64,000 nt of DNA, taken from JACCTH01 sp035253825 (GTDB lineage Bacteria; Actinomycetota; Acidimicrobiia; Spongiisociales; ZC4RG35). The translations under genes and the position numbers were made by a program. Positions 1 through 8,380 of the stretch are shown in pieces (the stretch's first letter is position 1; each line of letters opens with the position of its first letter). The notes beneath the pieces are model-generated. The model was not told the DNA's origin and did not search any database. It saw only the letters and a list, made by a program, of their open reading frames with translations. The stretch is from assembly GCA_035253825.1 (NCBI GenBank), contig DATFBM010000005.1, forward strand, positions 1 through 64,000. The letters are read 5' to 3'.

Positions 1-1
1 G

Positions 2-883
2 ATTCCTCCCCGCCTATTGCCGGCTCTCATCACTCCATTTGATGCTTCCGGGGAACCCGACCTGGAAGCTCATGTCCACAATCTCGATCGGCTCTGGAGC
101 GCAGGGATCCGCGGCTTTCTTGTTGCCGGGTCGACGGGTGAGGGCCCTTATCTCGAGTCCGGCGAGCGGTTCCAGCTTCTCAAGGCTGCGAGAGACCAAT
201 TTGAGCAGGCCTTTTTGGCTTGTGGAGTCGCTGCGGAGACCGTCCGCCAAGCGTTGGGCATGATTTCAGAAGCCGTCGACGGCGGGGCGGATTCCGCCCT
301 CGTAATGACCCCGACAACCCTGACTCGCAACCGTCCTAGCTACGTCGAGAGCTATTTCCAGGCGGTGGCCGAAGCTTCTTCGATTCCCGTTTTCCTCTAT
401 TCGGTACCCGGGGTGACCGCTTTCGACCTTCCCGAAGCCTTGGTGGTCAGCCTCAGCCAACACCCCAACATCATCGGGATCAAAGACTCCGGTGGTGATC
501 CGGTTCGGATGCAACGCCTCGCGGCTGGGGTCGATGACGGCTTCCGGCTCTTCACCGGCTCGACACAGGCGCTGACGTTGGCGATCACAGCCGGCGCCTA
601 CGGCGCCATCACTGCCTCGACCAACTACATGCCGGATCTCCTCCTCGAGTTGGTTGGCCTGGCGGGCGAAGACCCGATCAAGGCTCGCGATCTGCAACGA
701 CGAGTGTCGGCAATCTCAACGAAGGTCGAGTCACATGGGATACCCGGCGTGAAGGCGGCGGCAGGCATGATCGGTCTTCGATCCGGGCTTCCCCGACCGC
801 CCCTGGCAGTCCTAGGAGAGGCGGAACAGGCGCTGATCGCCAAATCCCTGAAGAGCACCAAATATCTCCGACTTTCTGTGTAA
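2..883 (+). CDS. DapA-family class I aldolase (DHDPS/N-acetylneuraminate lyase type), 5' end cut by window
   Basis: Dihydrodipicolinate synthase-family TIM barrel. Counting from the first possible in-frame start (TTG at 17), GSTGEG near residues 38-43 is the substrate-binding loop, Tyr128 in FLYSVPG is the catalytic tyrosine and Lys156 in IGIKDSGG is the Schiff-base lysine. The reading frame stays open to the left edge and the conserved ALITPFD strand comes only three residues after the TTG, whereas family members have about 8-12 residues before it. The true start therefore probably lies just outside the window. Other members are dihydrodipicolinate synthase, KDG aldolase and related lyases. 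No lysine-pathway genes lie nearby, so the substrate is left open. The next gene is 39 nt downstream on the same strand but unrelated. Confidence 0.85.
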   Translation: MPPRLLPALITPFDASGEPDLEAHVHNLDRLWSAGIRGFLVAGSTGEGPYLESGERFQLLKAARDQFEQAFLACGVAAETVRQALGMISEAVDGGADSALVMTPTTLTRNRPSYVESYFQAVAEASSIPVFLYSVPGVTAFDLPEALVVSLSQHPNIIGIKDSGGDPVRMQRLAAGVDDGFRLFTGSTQALTLAITAGAYGAITASTNYMPDLLLELVGLAGEDPIKARDLQRRVSAISTKVESHGIPGVKAAAGMIGLRSGLPRPPLAVLGEAEQALIAKSLKSTKYLRLSV

Positions 884-922
884 CTAATGAGCGTGCTCCC
901 GTAACCTTCCCTCCGGGAGGAT

Positions 923-1420
923 TTGGTGGTGGGCAGGCGGGGAAAGGTTGGGGGTTCAAGATCGTTCCCATCGCGGGGTGATCGCGGGGCGGTCCTAGTT
1001 GAAGCAGCACTGATTACCCCAATCTTTGTGATGCTGCTGTTTGGCATCTGGACCACTGCCCGCGCCTGGAACATCCACAACGTCTTGGATCATGCGGCTC
1101 GGGAAGCAGCCAGATATGGCGCTACCGATCCAGCCCATCCGAACATTCTGACTGTGGCTTCAGGGGAGGTCATTGCAGCCTCGTTTCCTTGGGCCGATGT
1201 CGAGTACTGCATTGCCGACTTCGACGGGGGTGCGTGGACTTCTACCGCGAGCCCTGGGTACACCCCAACATGCCCTATTGGAGCTGCCGACGATCCAACG
1301 ACCGATGACCGAGTGCAGGTAGGCCTCTTCATCGAGGACTACCCACTCAACTTTGTCTTCTTCAGCACAACTGTTGACCTTCAGGCACGAGCGGTCGCAC
1401 GACTGGAGCCAGGGGTTTGA
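923..1420 (+). CDS. TadE-like pilus/secretion minor pilin
   Basis: A 165-residue protein with a basic N-terminus, then RGAVLVEAALITPIF and a hydrophobic helix (about residues 23-46), then an extracytoplasmic domain. A glycine followed by a glutamate five residues later, inside a type IV-like transmembrane segment, is the TadE hallmark. TTG at 923 is chosen because GGGAGG lies just upstream; GTG at 926 or 929 is possible. Its stop overlaps the TTG start of the next gene (TTGA), so the two are translationally coupled. TadE/TadG proteins normally work with a Flp pilus machine (TadA ATPase, TadB/C platform, TadV peptidase); none of these is in the window. Confidence 0.8.
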   Translation: MVVGRRGKVGGSRSFPSRGDRGAVLVEAALITPIFVMLLFGIWTTARAWNIHNVLDHAAREAARYGATDPAHPNILTVASGEVIAASFPWADVEYCIADFDGGAWTSTASPGYTPTCPIGAADDPTTDDRVQVGLFIEDYPLNFVFFSTTVDLQARAVARLEPGV

Positions 1421-2754
1421 ACCGATCGGACCGAGGCTACGTCGCCCTGCTGACCGCTATTGCGTTGCTGTTCTTGCTGGGAGCGGCCGCCCTGGCGGTT
1501 GACACATCTATGTTGTTTCAGCAGGCGCGGTCGGAGCAACGTGTTGCCGATTTGGCTTGTCTTGCCGGCGTCCAAGAACTTCCCGAAAACCCAGTGGCTG
1601 CGGTCCAGAAGGCGGCCGATTTTCTACGTCCAAATCACCCTGACCTCGCCAGCTTGAACATCGCCGCTACACCCGCGCCTGGCATAAACACGTTCTCGAC
1701 AGGTGCGTTCGAAATCGAAATCGAAACCCCCTGGAATGGGAAGTCGACACAAATGAGGGTTTCGGTTTCCCAGGACAGGGGCACGCATTTCGCAAGGGCG
1801 ATCGGGTCGACCGAGGTTCCAATCAATCAGGTTGCATATTGTGAAGTAGGTTCGGCCCTTGGAGCTGGAGCCGACATGCCCTTCGGCATCTTTCCTGGTT
1901 TCTCGGGCGGAATCGTCAATTTCGAACAAAATCAGTGCACGCTCAACGATCAATCAAGCGACTCGTGTTCCGGGCTAAAGATTCCCCGTCATGACGATCC
2001 TCCAGGATCAAAGGAGAACAATCCCACCGGAAACTACATCGCCAACATGATTGCCGGCATTAACTGGGAGCTAGATCCAGCTGTTAACCAACTGTGCGAG
2101 GTAGGCAACAGCGAGTTCGAGCCCTGCAACCGTGTTGCTACAACAAGCGGCAGCGATCCCAACAAGATTTACGACGGTCTCATCCGGGGTCGTGACTCAC
2201 TTGGCTTCGAGGGCGACGATGTCGGTTACCTACAGCGACATCACACCATCTACTGCCACAGCGGGGATTGTTATGACGGTCATACCCTCGAACAGGTGGC
2301 GAATTGCGCCGACGGCACATGCACGGACCCGAGGGAGACGGTGACATGGGAAGACGACATTGCAAACGGAACGTTTGTCGCTCCAGGTAAGGAAACCCTT
2401 ACGGCTATCGATGATTGCGACTGCCCTAGGTTCGCGCGAATCCCAGTGGTCGAATCATTTCCGACATCAGATTGCACAGTTACGGACCCTCTCGATCCCA
2501 CCCAAGTGAACAGGTGCACCGCGAAAGTGATCGGATTTGAATGGGTCTTTCTCCTGAGACCGTTCTACAACGGGAACAGTCCCCCCAATATCTCCGGAGA
2601 ATTCTTTGATGATTTCGGAGGGAACATGGGGGAGAACGTACAGGTAATCGCCGCTATCGGCATCGACTTCGCCTCCGATGTTCAGGTCGAACCGGGCTGC
2701 TTTTCAGAATTCAAGGAAGGTGCTCCAAAGGCCGTGCGCCTGATCAATGGTTGA
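1417..2754 (+). CDS. TadG-like protein with N-terminal Tad domain, large secreted region
   Basis: A 445-residue protein. Residues 1-55 match a Tad/TadG N-terminal domain: short polar head, one hydrophobic helix (about 8-28, YVALLTAIALLFLLGAAAL) and the following DTSMLFQQARSEQRVADLAC segment. The remaining roughly 390 residues are polar, rich in Asp, Asn and Cys, and presumably extracytoplasmic. I recognise no catalytic motif there. The start is TTG at 1417, overlapping the TadE-like stop. The central part is visibly less GC-rich than the flanking metabolic genes (30 of 60 bases at 1681-1740), which may mean a different history. Likely a surface or pilus-associated protein. Confidence 0.7.
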   Translation: MNRSDRGYVALLTAIALLFLLGAAALAVDTSMLFQQARSEQRVADLACLAGVQELPENPVAAVQKAADFLRPNHPDLASLNIAATPAPGINTFSTGAFEIEIETPWNGKSTQMRVSVSQDRGTHFARAIGSTEVPINQVAYCEVGSALGAGADMPFGIFPGFSGGIVNFEQNQCTLNDQSSDSCSGLKIPRHDDPPGSKENNPTGNYIANMIAGINWELDPAVNQLCEVGNSEFEPCNRVATTSGSDPNKIYDGLIRGRDSLGFEGDDVGYLQRHHTIYCHSGDCYDGHTLEQVANCADGTCTDPRETVTWEDDIANGTFVAPGKETLTAIDDCDCPRFARIPVVESFPTSDCTVTDPLDPTQVNRCTAKVIGFEWVFLLRPFYNGNSPPNISGEFFDDFGGNMGENVQVIAAIGIDFASDVQVEPGCFSEFKEGAPKAVRLING

Positions 2755-2796
2755 AGAGACCGCTAGCCTCGCCCGGCACTTTCCAGAGGAGCATTA

Positions 2797-3180
2797 ATGG
2801 CCAAATTCCTTTCCGATGAGTGGGCGCAGGAGGTCGATAAGACCCTCAACTCTCATGCTGGTTTCAAAAGCGCTATTGGCAATGCCGATCTCGGCATCGC
2901 CTTCAACGTCAGCGGCGGGCCCGATGGCGATGTCGCCTATTACTTGAAAACAGCCAACGGAGACGTCGATCTCGCTCTCGGGAACCTCGACGGCGCCGAC
3001 GTCACCATCAACACCACTTACGACACCGCTTCATCAATATCAAAAGGCGATCTCAATGTGCAGACCGCCTTTATGACCGGCAAGCTCAAGGTCGCCGGGA
3101 ACCTGGCCAAGCTGATGATGCACCAGGCGGCCATCGCCCAGTGGTCGGCAGCGGTCAAGGACCTGCCGACGGACTACTGA
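2797..3180 (+). CDS. SCP2 sterol-carrier-domain protein
   Basis: A 127-residue single-domain protein of the SCP-2 sterol transfer family. Seen here are an N-terminal helix (FLSDEWAQEVDKTLN), beta strands with YYLKTANGDVDLALG, and the typical C-terminal FMTGKLKVAGNLAKLM helix, where SCP2 proteins form the lipid tunnel. Family members bind lipids or acyl-CoA; the ligand here is unknown. An AGAGGAG ribosome-binding site sits 5 nt before the ATG. The gene ends just before a strong hairpin, beyond which the HU gene converges. Confidence 0.85.
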   Translation: MAKFLSDEWAQEVDKTLNSHAGFKSAIGNADLGIAFNVSGGPDGDVAYYLKTANGDVDLALGNLDGADVTINTTYDTASSISKGDLNVQTAFMTGKLKVAGNLAKLMMHQAAIAQWSAAVKDLPTDY

Positions 3181-3182
3181 CG

Positions 3183-3213
3183 CTTCTCGTTCTGTGGGCT
3201 CACAGATAGGCAG
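3183..3213. repeat. Dispersed intergenic repeat, copy 1
   Basis: About 30 nt (CTTCTCG, then TTCTGTGGGCTCACAGATAGGCA broken as two blocks) recurs at 27985-28017 with only a 3-nt insertion. A CCCTGGGTTCGCA block follows at 3228-3240 and has relatives at 16915-16931, 28027-28043 and 35759-35770. This copy forms the left arm of the hairpin at 3196-3230. Confidence 0.6.
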
Positions 3214-3230
3214 GGCCTATCTGTGAGCCC
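3196..3230. terminator. Strong hairpin between convergent SCP2 and HU genes
   Basis: A perfect 15-bp inverted repeat (3196-3210 against 3216-3230) with a 5-nt loop CAGGG. It sits 15 nt after the SCP2 stop and 13 nt from the HU stop on the other strand, so it can act as a bidirectional terminator. There is no clear T-run on either side, so Rho-independent action is not certain. It is built from the dispersed repeat at 3183-3213. Confidence 0.65.
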
Positions 3231-3243
3231 TGGGTTCGCAGAT

Positions 3244-3522
3244 CTAGCGGCCGTTGACGGCGTTCTTCAGGGCGGCTCCAGCCTTGAAGGCGGGCGCCTT
3301 GGAAGCCTGCACCTGAATGGTCTCTCCGGTCTGGGGATTGCGGCCGGTCCGGGCGGCTCGGCTGCGTACCTCGAAGGTGCCAAAGCCGGGCAGGGTGACC
3401 TTTTCCCCGCTCACCAGGCTCTTTTGGATGCTCGAAAGCACGGCGTCGACGGCGTCACTGGCTGCCGACCGGTTGCCGCCGGTCGCGTTGGCGACGGCGT
3501 CGATCAATTCGGCCTTGTTCAT
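3244..3522 (-). CDS. hup: HU-family DNA-binding protein
   Basis: A 92-residue histone-like protein. It shows the alpha-helical dimerisation part (residues 1-45, MNKAELIDAVANATG) and the beta-arm signature GFGTFEVRSRAARTGRNP followed by ETIQVQASKAPAFKAG. It binds and bends DNA as a dimer in the nucleoid. It lacks the long Lys/Ala-rich C-terminal tail seen in many actinobacterial HupB proteins. GGAGG lies 4 nt before the ATG. It is the last of three minus-strand genes (icd, mdh, hup), only 37 nt after mdh, and may be co-transcribed with them. Confidence 0.95.
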   Translation of the reverse strand: MNKAELIDAVANATGGNRSAASDAVDAVLSSIQKSLVSGEKVTLPGFGTFEVRSRAARTGRNPQTGETIQVQASKAPAFKAGAALKNAVNGR

Positions 3523-3559
3523 TCATCCTCCGTTCAGACGGGAATTACCGGGCTGTAAT

Positions 3560-4546
3560 TTAGCGAATCAGCCCGAGATCAGTGACAGCTTGGCGTTCTT
3601 CGGCGAGTTCGGCAACTGAGGCGTCGATCCGGGAGCGGGAGAAATCAACGATTTCCAGGCCCGAGACGATCTCCCATTCCCCCTCCCTGGTACGGCAAGG
3701 AAAGGAGGAAATCAGCCCTTCTGGCACCCCGTAGGAGCCGTCTGAGGCCACCGCCATTGAGACCCAGTCATCGGCTGGGGTTCCCAGCATCCAATCGCGC
3801 ACATGATCGATGGCGGCTTGGGCGGCCGAGGCGGCCGAGGAGGCGCCCCGGGCGGAAATGATCGCCGCCCCCCGCTTGGCAACGGTGGGGATGAAGGTCT
3901 CCTCCACCCAGGCCTGGTCGTCGACGGCCTTGAAGGCGGAAATCCCCTCCACCTGGCAGTTGAAAAGATCGGGATATTGAGTCGACGAGTGGTTTCCCCA
4001 GATCGTCATCTGCTTGACCGCCTCCACCGGCTTGCCGAGCTTCTTGGCGACCTGGCTTTTGGCTCGGTTGTGATCGAGACGGGTCATGGCCGTGTAATGA
4101 CGGGGATTGGCACCCTCGGCGTTTCGGAGGGCGATCAGGCAGTTGGTGTTGGCGGGGTTGCCGACCACCAGCACCCGCACATCCTTCGAGGCCGCTTGCG
4201 CTAGGGCTCGCCCTTGAACCGTGAAAATCTCGCCGTTGGCCCGGAGCAGGTCGGAGCGCTCCATCCCCTCCTTGCGGGGCATCGAGCCCACCAGCATGGC
4301 GATGTCGGTGTCACCAAACCCAACCTCGGGATCGTCGGTAATCACCATTCCCGCCAGCAATGGAAACGCGCAGTCGTCGAGCTCCATCGCCACTCCCTCG
4401 AGAGCGTGAAGGACGGGCGGGATCTCGAGCATTTGCAGGATTACCGGCTGCTCTGGCCCCAGGTCGCCGGCGGCGATGCGGAAGACGAGGGCGTAACCGA
4501 TCTGTCCCGCAGCCCCGGTGACGGTTACCCGAAGCGGGTCTTTCAC
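3560..4546 (-). CDS. mdh: Malate dehydrogenase (NAD-dependent)
   Basis: A 328-residue protein, the usual length for the cytosolic-type MDH group. It interconverts malate and oxaloacetate in the TCA cycle. The Rossmann motif TGAAGQIGYAL is at the N-terminus, the substrate arginines are in SMPRKEGMERSDLL and MTRLDHNRA, NPANTNCL is the cofactor and substrate strand, and the catalytic histidine is in WGNHSSTQYPD. It starts with GTG directly after the icd stop codon (zero spacing), so it is coupled to isocitrate dehydrogenase. Pairing icd with mdh makes a small TCA operon. Confidence 0.95.
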   Translation of the reverse strand: MKDPLRVTVTGAAGQIGYALVFRIAAGDLGPEQPVILQMLEIPPVLHALEGVAMELDDCAFPLLAGMVITDDPEVGFGDTDIAMLVGSMPRKEGMERSDLLRANGEIFTVQGRALAQAASKDVRVLVVGNPANTNCLIALRNAEGANPRHYTAMTRLDHNRAKSQVAKKLGKPVEAVKQMTIWGNHSSTQYPDLFNCQVEGISAFKAVDDQAWVEETFIPTVAKRGAAIISARGASSAASAAQAAIDHVRDWMLGTPADDWVSMAVASDGSYGVPEGLISSFPCRTREGEWEIVSGLEIVDFSRSRIDASVAELAEERQAVTDLGLIR

Positions 4547-5749
<1,203 letters not shown>

Positions 5750-5794
5750 GTTTCAGCTCCTTATCGGATGGCGAACGTCAGTCGGTTGAAGGCG

Positions 5795-5821
5795 ATCATA
5801 TGCCCACGGACTGGCTTCCAA
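5795..5821 (-). promoter_or_regulatory. Candidate icd promoter
   Basis: On the minus strand, TTGGAA (5821-5816) and TATGAT (5800-5795) are separated by 15 nt, about 45 nt before the icd start. The -10 box is good but the spacer is shorter than the usual 16-18 nt, so this is only a candidate in the divergent icd/DinB gap. Confidence 0.3.
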
Positions 5822-5857
5822 TCCTGCCTCAGACCACCGAAGCTACCCTCGCTCGAC

Positions 5858-6355
5858 ATGGATCTTCTGCTCGAGTTCTTCCGCCATAACTCAATGATGA
5901 ACCAGCGCTTGATCGAAGCTTGTCAGGACCTCACGCCCGAGCAAATGGGGACAAGCACCGCAGGTACCTACGGGTCGATCGGTGCCACGCTGGTCCATAT
6001 CGCCAATGCCCAGGCCGGTTACGCCGCCCGGCTCCTCGATCGTGAACGACCCGAGCGATTGTCCGAGGAGCCCTTCCCCGGGGTGAAAGCGGTGGCCGCA
6101 CGCCTGAAAGAAAGCGACCGCCAACTCGAAGAGGCAACTTTGAGGAGTGACTGGGACCGCCAGGTCGAGATCAAAGGGGACGACCCCGAGGGTGCTTGGC
6201 TGATGCCGGTGGGACTCTTCCTGCTCCAGGCTATCAACCACGGGACCGAGCACCGCTCCCAGATTGCGACCATCCTCACCCAGCTGGGTGTGGAACCACC
6301 GGAGATGGACGGCTGGGGGTACATCTTCGAGGCCAACTACTTGGTCGAGGTGTAA
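5858..6355 (+). CDS. DinB/YfiT-family putative metal-dependent protein
   Basis: A 165-residue four-helix protein of the DinB superfamily. The three metal-ligand histidines are visible: one in ATLVHIANAQ, and two in the C-terminal motif NHGTEHRSQ. Some members are thiol (bacillithiol or mycothiol) transferases or maleylpyruvate isomerase-like, but most are uncharacterised, so no reaction is assigned. The start is the ATG at 5858, after which the conserved DLLLEFFRHN helix begins; the frame is open further upstream but over the icd promoter region. Convergent with the aminotransferase, 7 nt apart. Confidence 0.75.
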   Translation: MDLLLEFFRHNSMMNQRLIEACQDLTPEQMGTSTAGTYGSIGATLVHIANAQAGYAARLLDRERPERLSEEPFPGVKAVAARLKESDRQLEEATLRSDWDRQVEIKGDDPEGAWLMPVGLFLLQAINHGTEHRSQIATILTQLGVEPPEMDGWGYIFEANYLVEV

Positions 6356-6362
6356 GCCCGAT

Positions 6363-7511
6363 TTAGCGAACCTTTTCGAAGGCGGGCAGGGAGTCGAGGA
6401 GCATTTGCGGACTGGCGGTCAACGATATCCGGAAGTGACCAGGTCCCTCGCAGACGGTTCCGGGCAGGACAAACACTCCCGCGTCGGCGAGGCGGCGACA
6501 GAAGGCGAGATCATCGGAGTCGGGACTGCGAACCCACAGGTAGAACGTACCTTCCGGTTTCTTCAGCGAGTAACCCATCCGGCTCAACTGATCCAGCATC
6601 AGGTCGCGCTTTCGCTCCAGCTCGCCCAAGTCGATGGAAAGGTGCTCCAGGTCGGCAAGCGCCCGCTGCATCACCGCATTGGGAAATAGCCAACCTCCGG
6701 CCACCTGGGCCACTTCGATCAACGCTTGCAGCTCCTTGCGGTTGGGCATGGCTGGATTCACCGCCAGCCACCCGAGCCGTTGGCCGGGGGTGAGATGGAC
6801 TTTGCCGTAGCTATAGGAGATGAGCGTCCGGTCATAGAAGGCGGATGGACTCGCAAAATTCGAGTCGGAGAAGACGAGCCGGGAATAGGGCTCGTCCGAG
6901 AGGAGATAGATCTCCCGCTCCGAGGAACGCTCGCTGAGGAGCTCGGCCAGAGACTTCAGAGTTGCCGGCGGATAGATGCGCCCAGTGGGGTTGTTGGGGG
7001 TGTTGACGATGACGACCCGCGTCCGGGGGGTGATAGCCCGGGCGATCGCGTCGAGGTCGAGGTCGTAGTCCTCGGCGCGAGTGTTGACCTTCACCGGAAC
7101 TGCCCCGGAGCCGAGGATCATGCCCTCGTACAGAAACCAGGGCGGCAGGGAGAAGATCACCTCGTCTCCGGGATCGACGAGGACATCGAGAGCGATAGCC
7201 AGTGCCCCAAAGGCACCGGGGGTGAGCGCGATGTCATCGGGCTCGAAGGCCAGTCCTCGCCATTCGATCAGACGCTTGGCAACCACTGCCCGGGCATCGG
7301 GATCGGAGCGGTGATAGGCATAGGAATCGCGGTCGACTGGGGGAAGTTGGCGGGCCAACGCCTCTACGTACCCGGCGATGGGAAGTTCCTGGGGATTGCC
7401 CAGGGTCAGGTCGACCGTGCCCGGCCTTCTCCGTTGAGTCTCCATGTTTTGGAGGAAGCCGATCAGCCGCCGGTTGGCCTGGGCGATCGAGGCAATTCGG
7501 GCAGAGGGCAT
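6363..7511 (-). CDS. PLP-dependent class I/II aminotransferase
   Basis: A 382-residue fold-type I aminotransferase. LTLGNPQELP is the substrate-binding N-terminal segment, TPGAFGALAIAL the PLP-phosphate loop, NTPNNPTGRIYP the conserved PLP asparagine motif, SDEPYSRL the aspartate/tyrosine pair, SYSYGKVHLTPGQRLGW contains the Schiff-base lysine and GQRLGW the phosphate-binding arginine. It belongs to the aspartate/aromatic aminotransferase group; the amino donor cannot be fixed from sequence. It lies 16 nt upstream of folD in the sense that both are minus strand, but folD is transcribed first. Confidence 0.85.
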   Translation of the reverse strand: MPSARIASIAQANRRLIGFLQNMETQRRRPGTVDLTLGNPQELPIAGYVEALARQLPPVDRDSYAYHRSDPDARAVVAKRLIEWRGLAFEPDDIALTPGAFGALAIALDVLVDPGDEVIFSLPPWFLYEGMILGSGAVPVKVNTRAEDYDLDLDAIARAITPRTRVVIVNTPNNPTGRIYPPATLKSLAELLSERSSEREIYLLSDEPYSRLVFSDSNFASPSAFYDRTLISYSYGKVHLTPGQRLGWLAVNPAMPNRKELQALIEVAQVAGGWLFPNAVMQRALADLEHLSIDLGELERKRDLMLDQLSRMGYSLKKPEGTFYLWVRSPDSDDLAFCRRLADAGVFVLPGTVCEGPGHFRISLTASPQMLLDSLPAFEKVR

Positions 7512-7527
7512 CGAGCGATCCTTTGAC

Positions 7528-8367
7528 TCAGCGAGATCTGGCGGCGGTGAGAGTATTGACGAGGAGCATCGCCCGCGTCATCGGGCCCACTCCCCCTGGC
7601 ACCGGGGTGATGGCCGAGGCCACCTCGACTACGGCCTCGAAATCGACGTCGCCCACCAATCGGTCGGCGAGGCGATTGACGCCGACATCGATCACCGTCG
7701 CCCCCGGTTTGATCATCTCGGCGGTGATGAAGCGCGCCGAACCGATGGCCGCCACGACGATGTCGGCAGCCGACGTCAACTGGGCGATTTCCTGGGTCTG
7801 CGAGTGGGCGACGGTGACGGTGGCGTCGACCCCTCGGGCCCCGAGGAGAAGAGCCAGCGGGCGGCCAACGAGAAAGCTTCGACCGACGATCACCACGCGC
7901 TGGCCGCGGATGGGGACCTCGTAATGATCGAGCAGTCTCATCACTCCGGACGGCGTGCAGGGTCGCAGGCCCGGTTGGTTGAGCACCAACCGTCCCAGGT
8001 TCTGGGGATGTAGGCCATCGGCGTCCTTGCCGGGGTCGATGGCGTTGACGGCAGCTTCCGGATCGAGGCCGTTGGGAAGGGGAAGCTGCACCAAGATGCC
8101 GTCGACTTTGTCGTCATCGTTGAGCGAGGCGATTAGCTCCAGCAGCTTCTCCTGTGAGGTATCGGCGGGGAGTTGGTGATGAATCGAGACCATCCCCACC
8201 TCCTCGGCGTCCCTTCGCTTGCCACTCACGTACACCCGTGAAGCGGGATCATCGCCGACGAGGACCGTGGCCAGTCCGGGCGATCGCCGAAGAGCCCTTA
8301 CCCCTGAGGCAACTTCGACCTTGACCGCGGACGCCACCGCCTTGCCGTCGATGATCTGTGCCGTCAT
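7528..8367 (-). CDS. folD: Bifunctional methylene-THF dehydrogenase / methenyl-THF cyclohydrolase
   Basis: A 279-residue FolD. It converts 5,10-methylene-THF to 10-formyl-THF in two steps. VGDDPASRVYVSGKRR holds the catalytic Tyr and Lys, VQLPLPNGLD is the folate loop, VIVGRSFLVGRP the NADP site, and PGGVGPMTRAM the C-terminal signature. The ATG at 8367 is used because it precedes the conserved AQIIDGKAVA; the longer frame only adds non-conserved residues over the purH end. It is the third gene of purN-purH-folD, which fits because both PurN and PurH consume 10-formyl-THF made by FolD. Confidence 0.95.
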   Translation of the reverse strand: MTAQIIDGKAVASAVKVEVASGVRALRRSPGLATVLVGDDPASRVYVSGKRRDAEEVGMVSIHHQLPADTSQEKLLELIASLNDDDKVDGILVQLPLPNGLDPEAAVNAIDPGKDADGLHPQNLGRLVLNQPGLRPCTPSGVMRLLDHYEVPIRGQRVVIVGRSFLVGRPLALLLGARGVDATVTVAHSQTQEIAQLTSAADIVVAAIGSARFITAEMIKPGATVIDVGVNRLADRLVGDVDFEAVVEVASAITPVPGGVGPMTRAMLLVNTLTAARSR

Positions 8368-8380
8368 CAAAGTGACGCTA

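Noticed and set aside
3196..3230. CRISPR-like unit
   Set aside because: A single hairpin and scattered partial copies, with no regular spacing or spacers.
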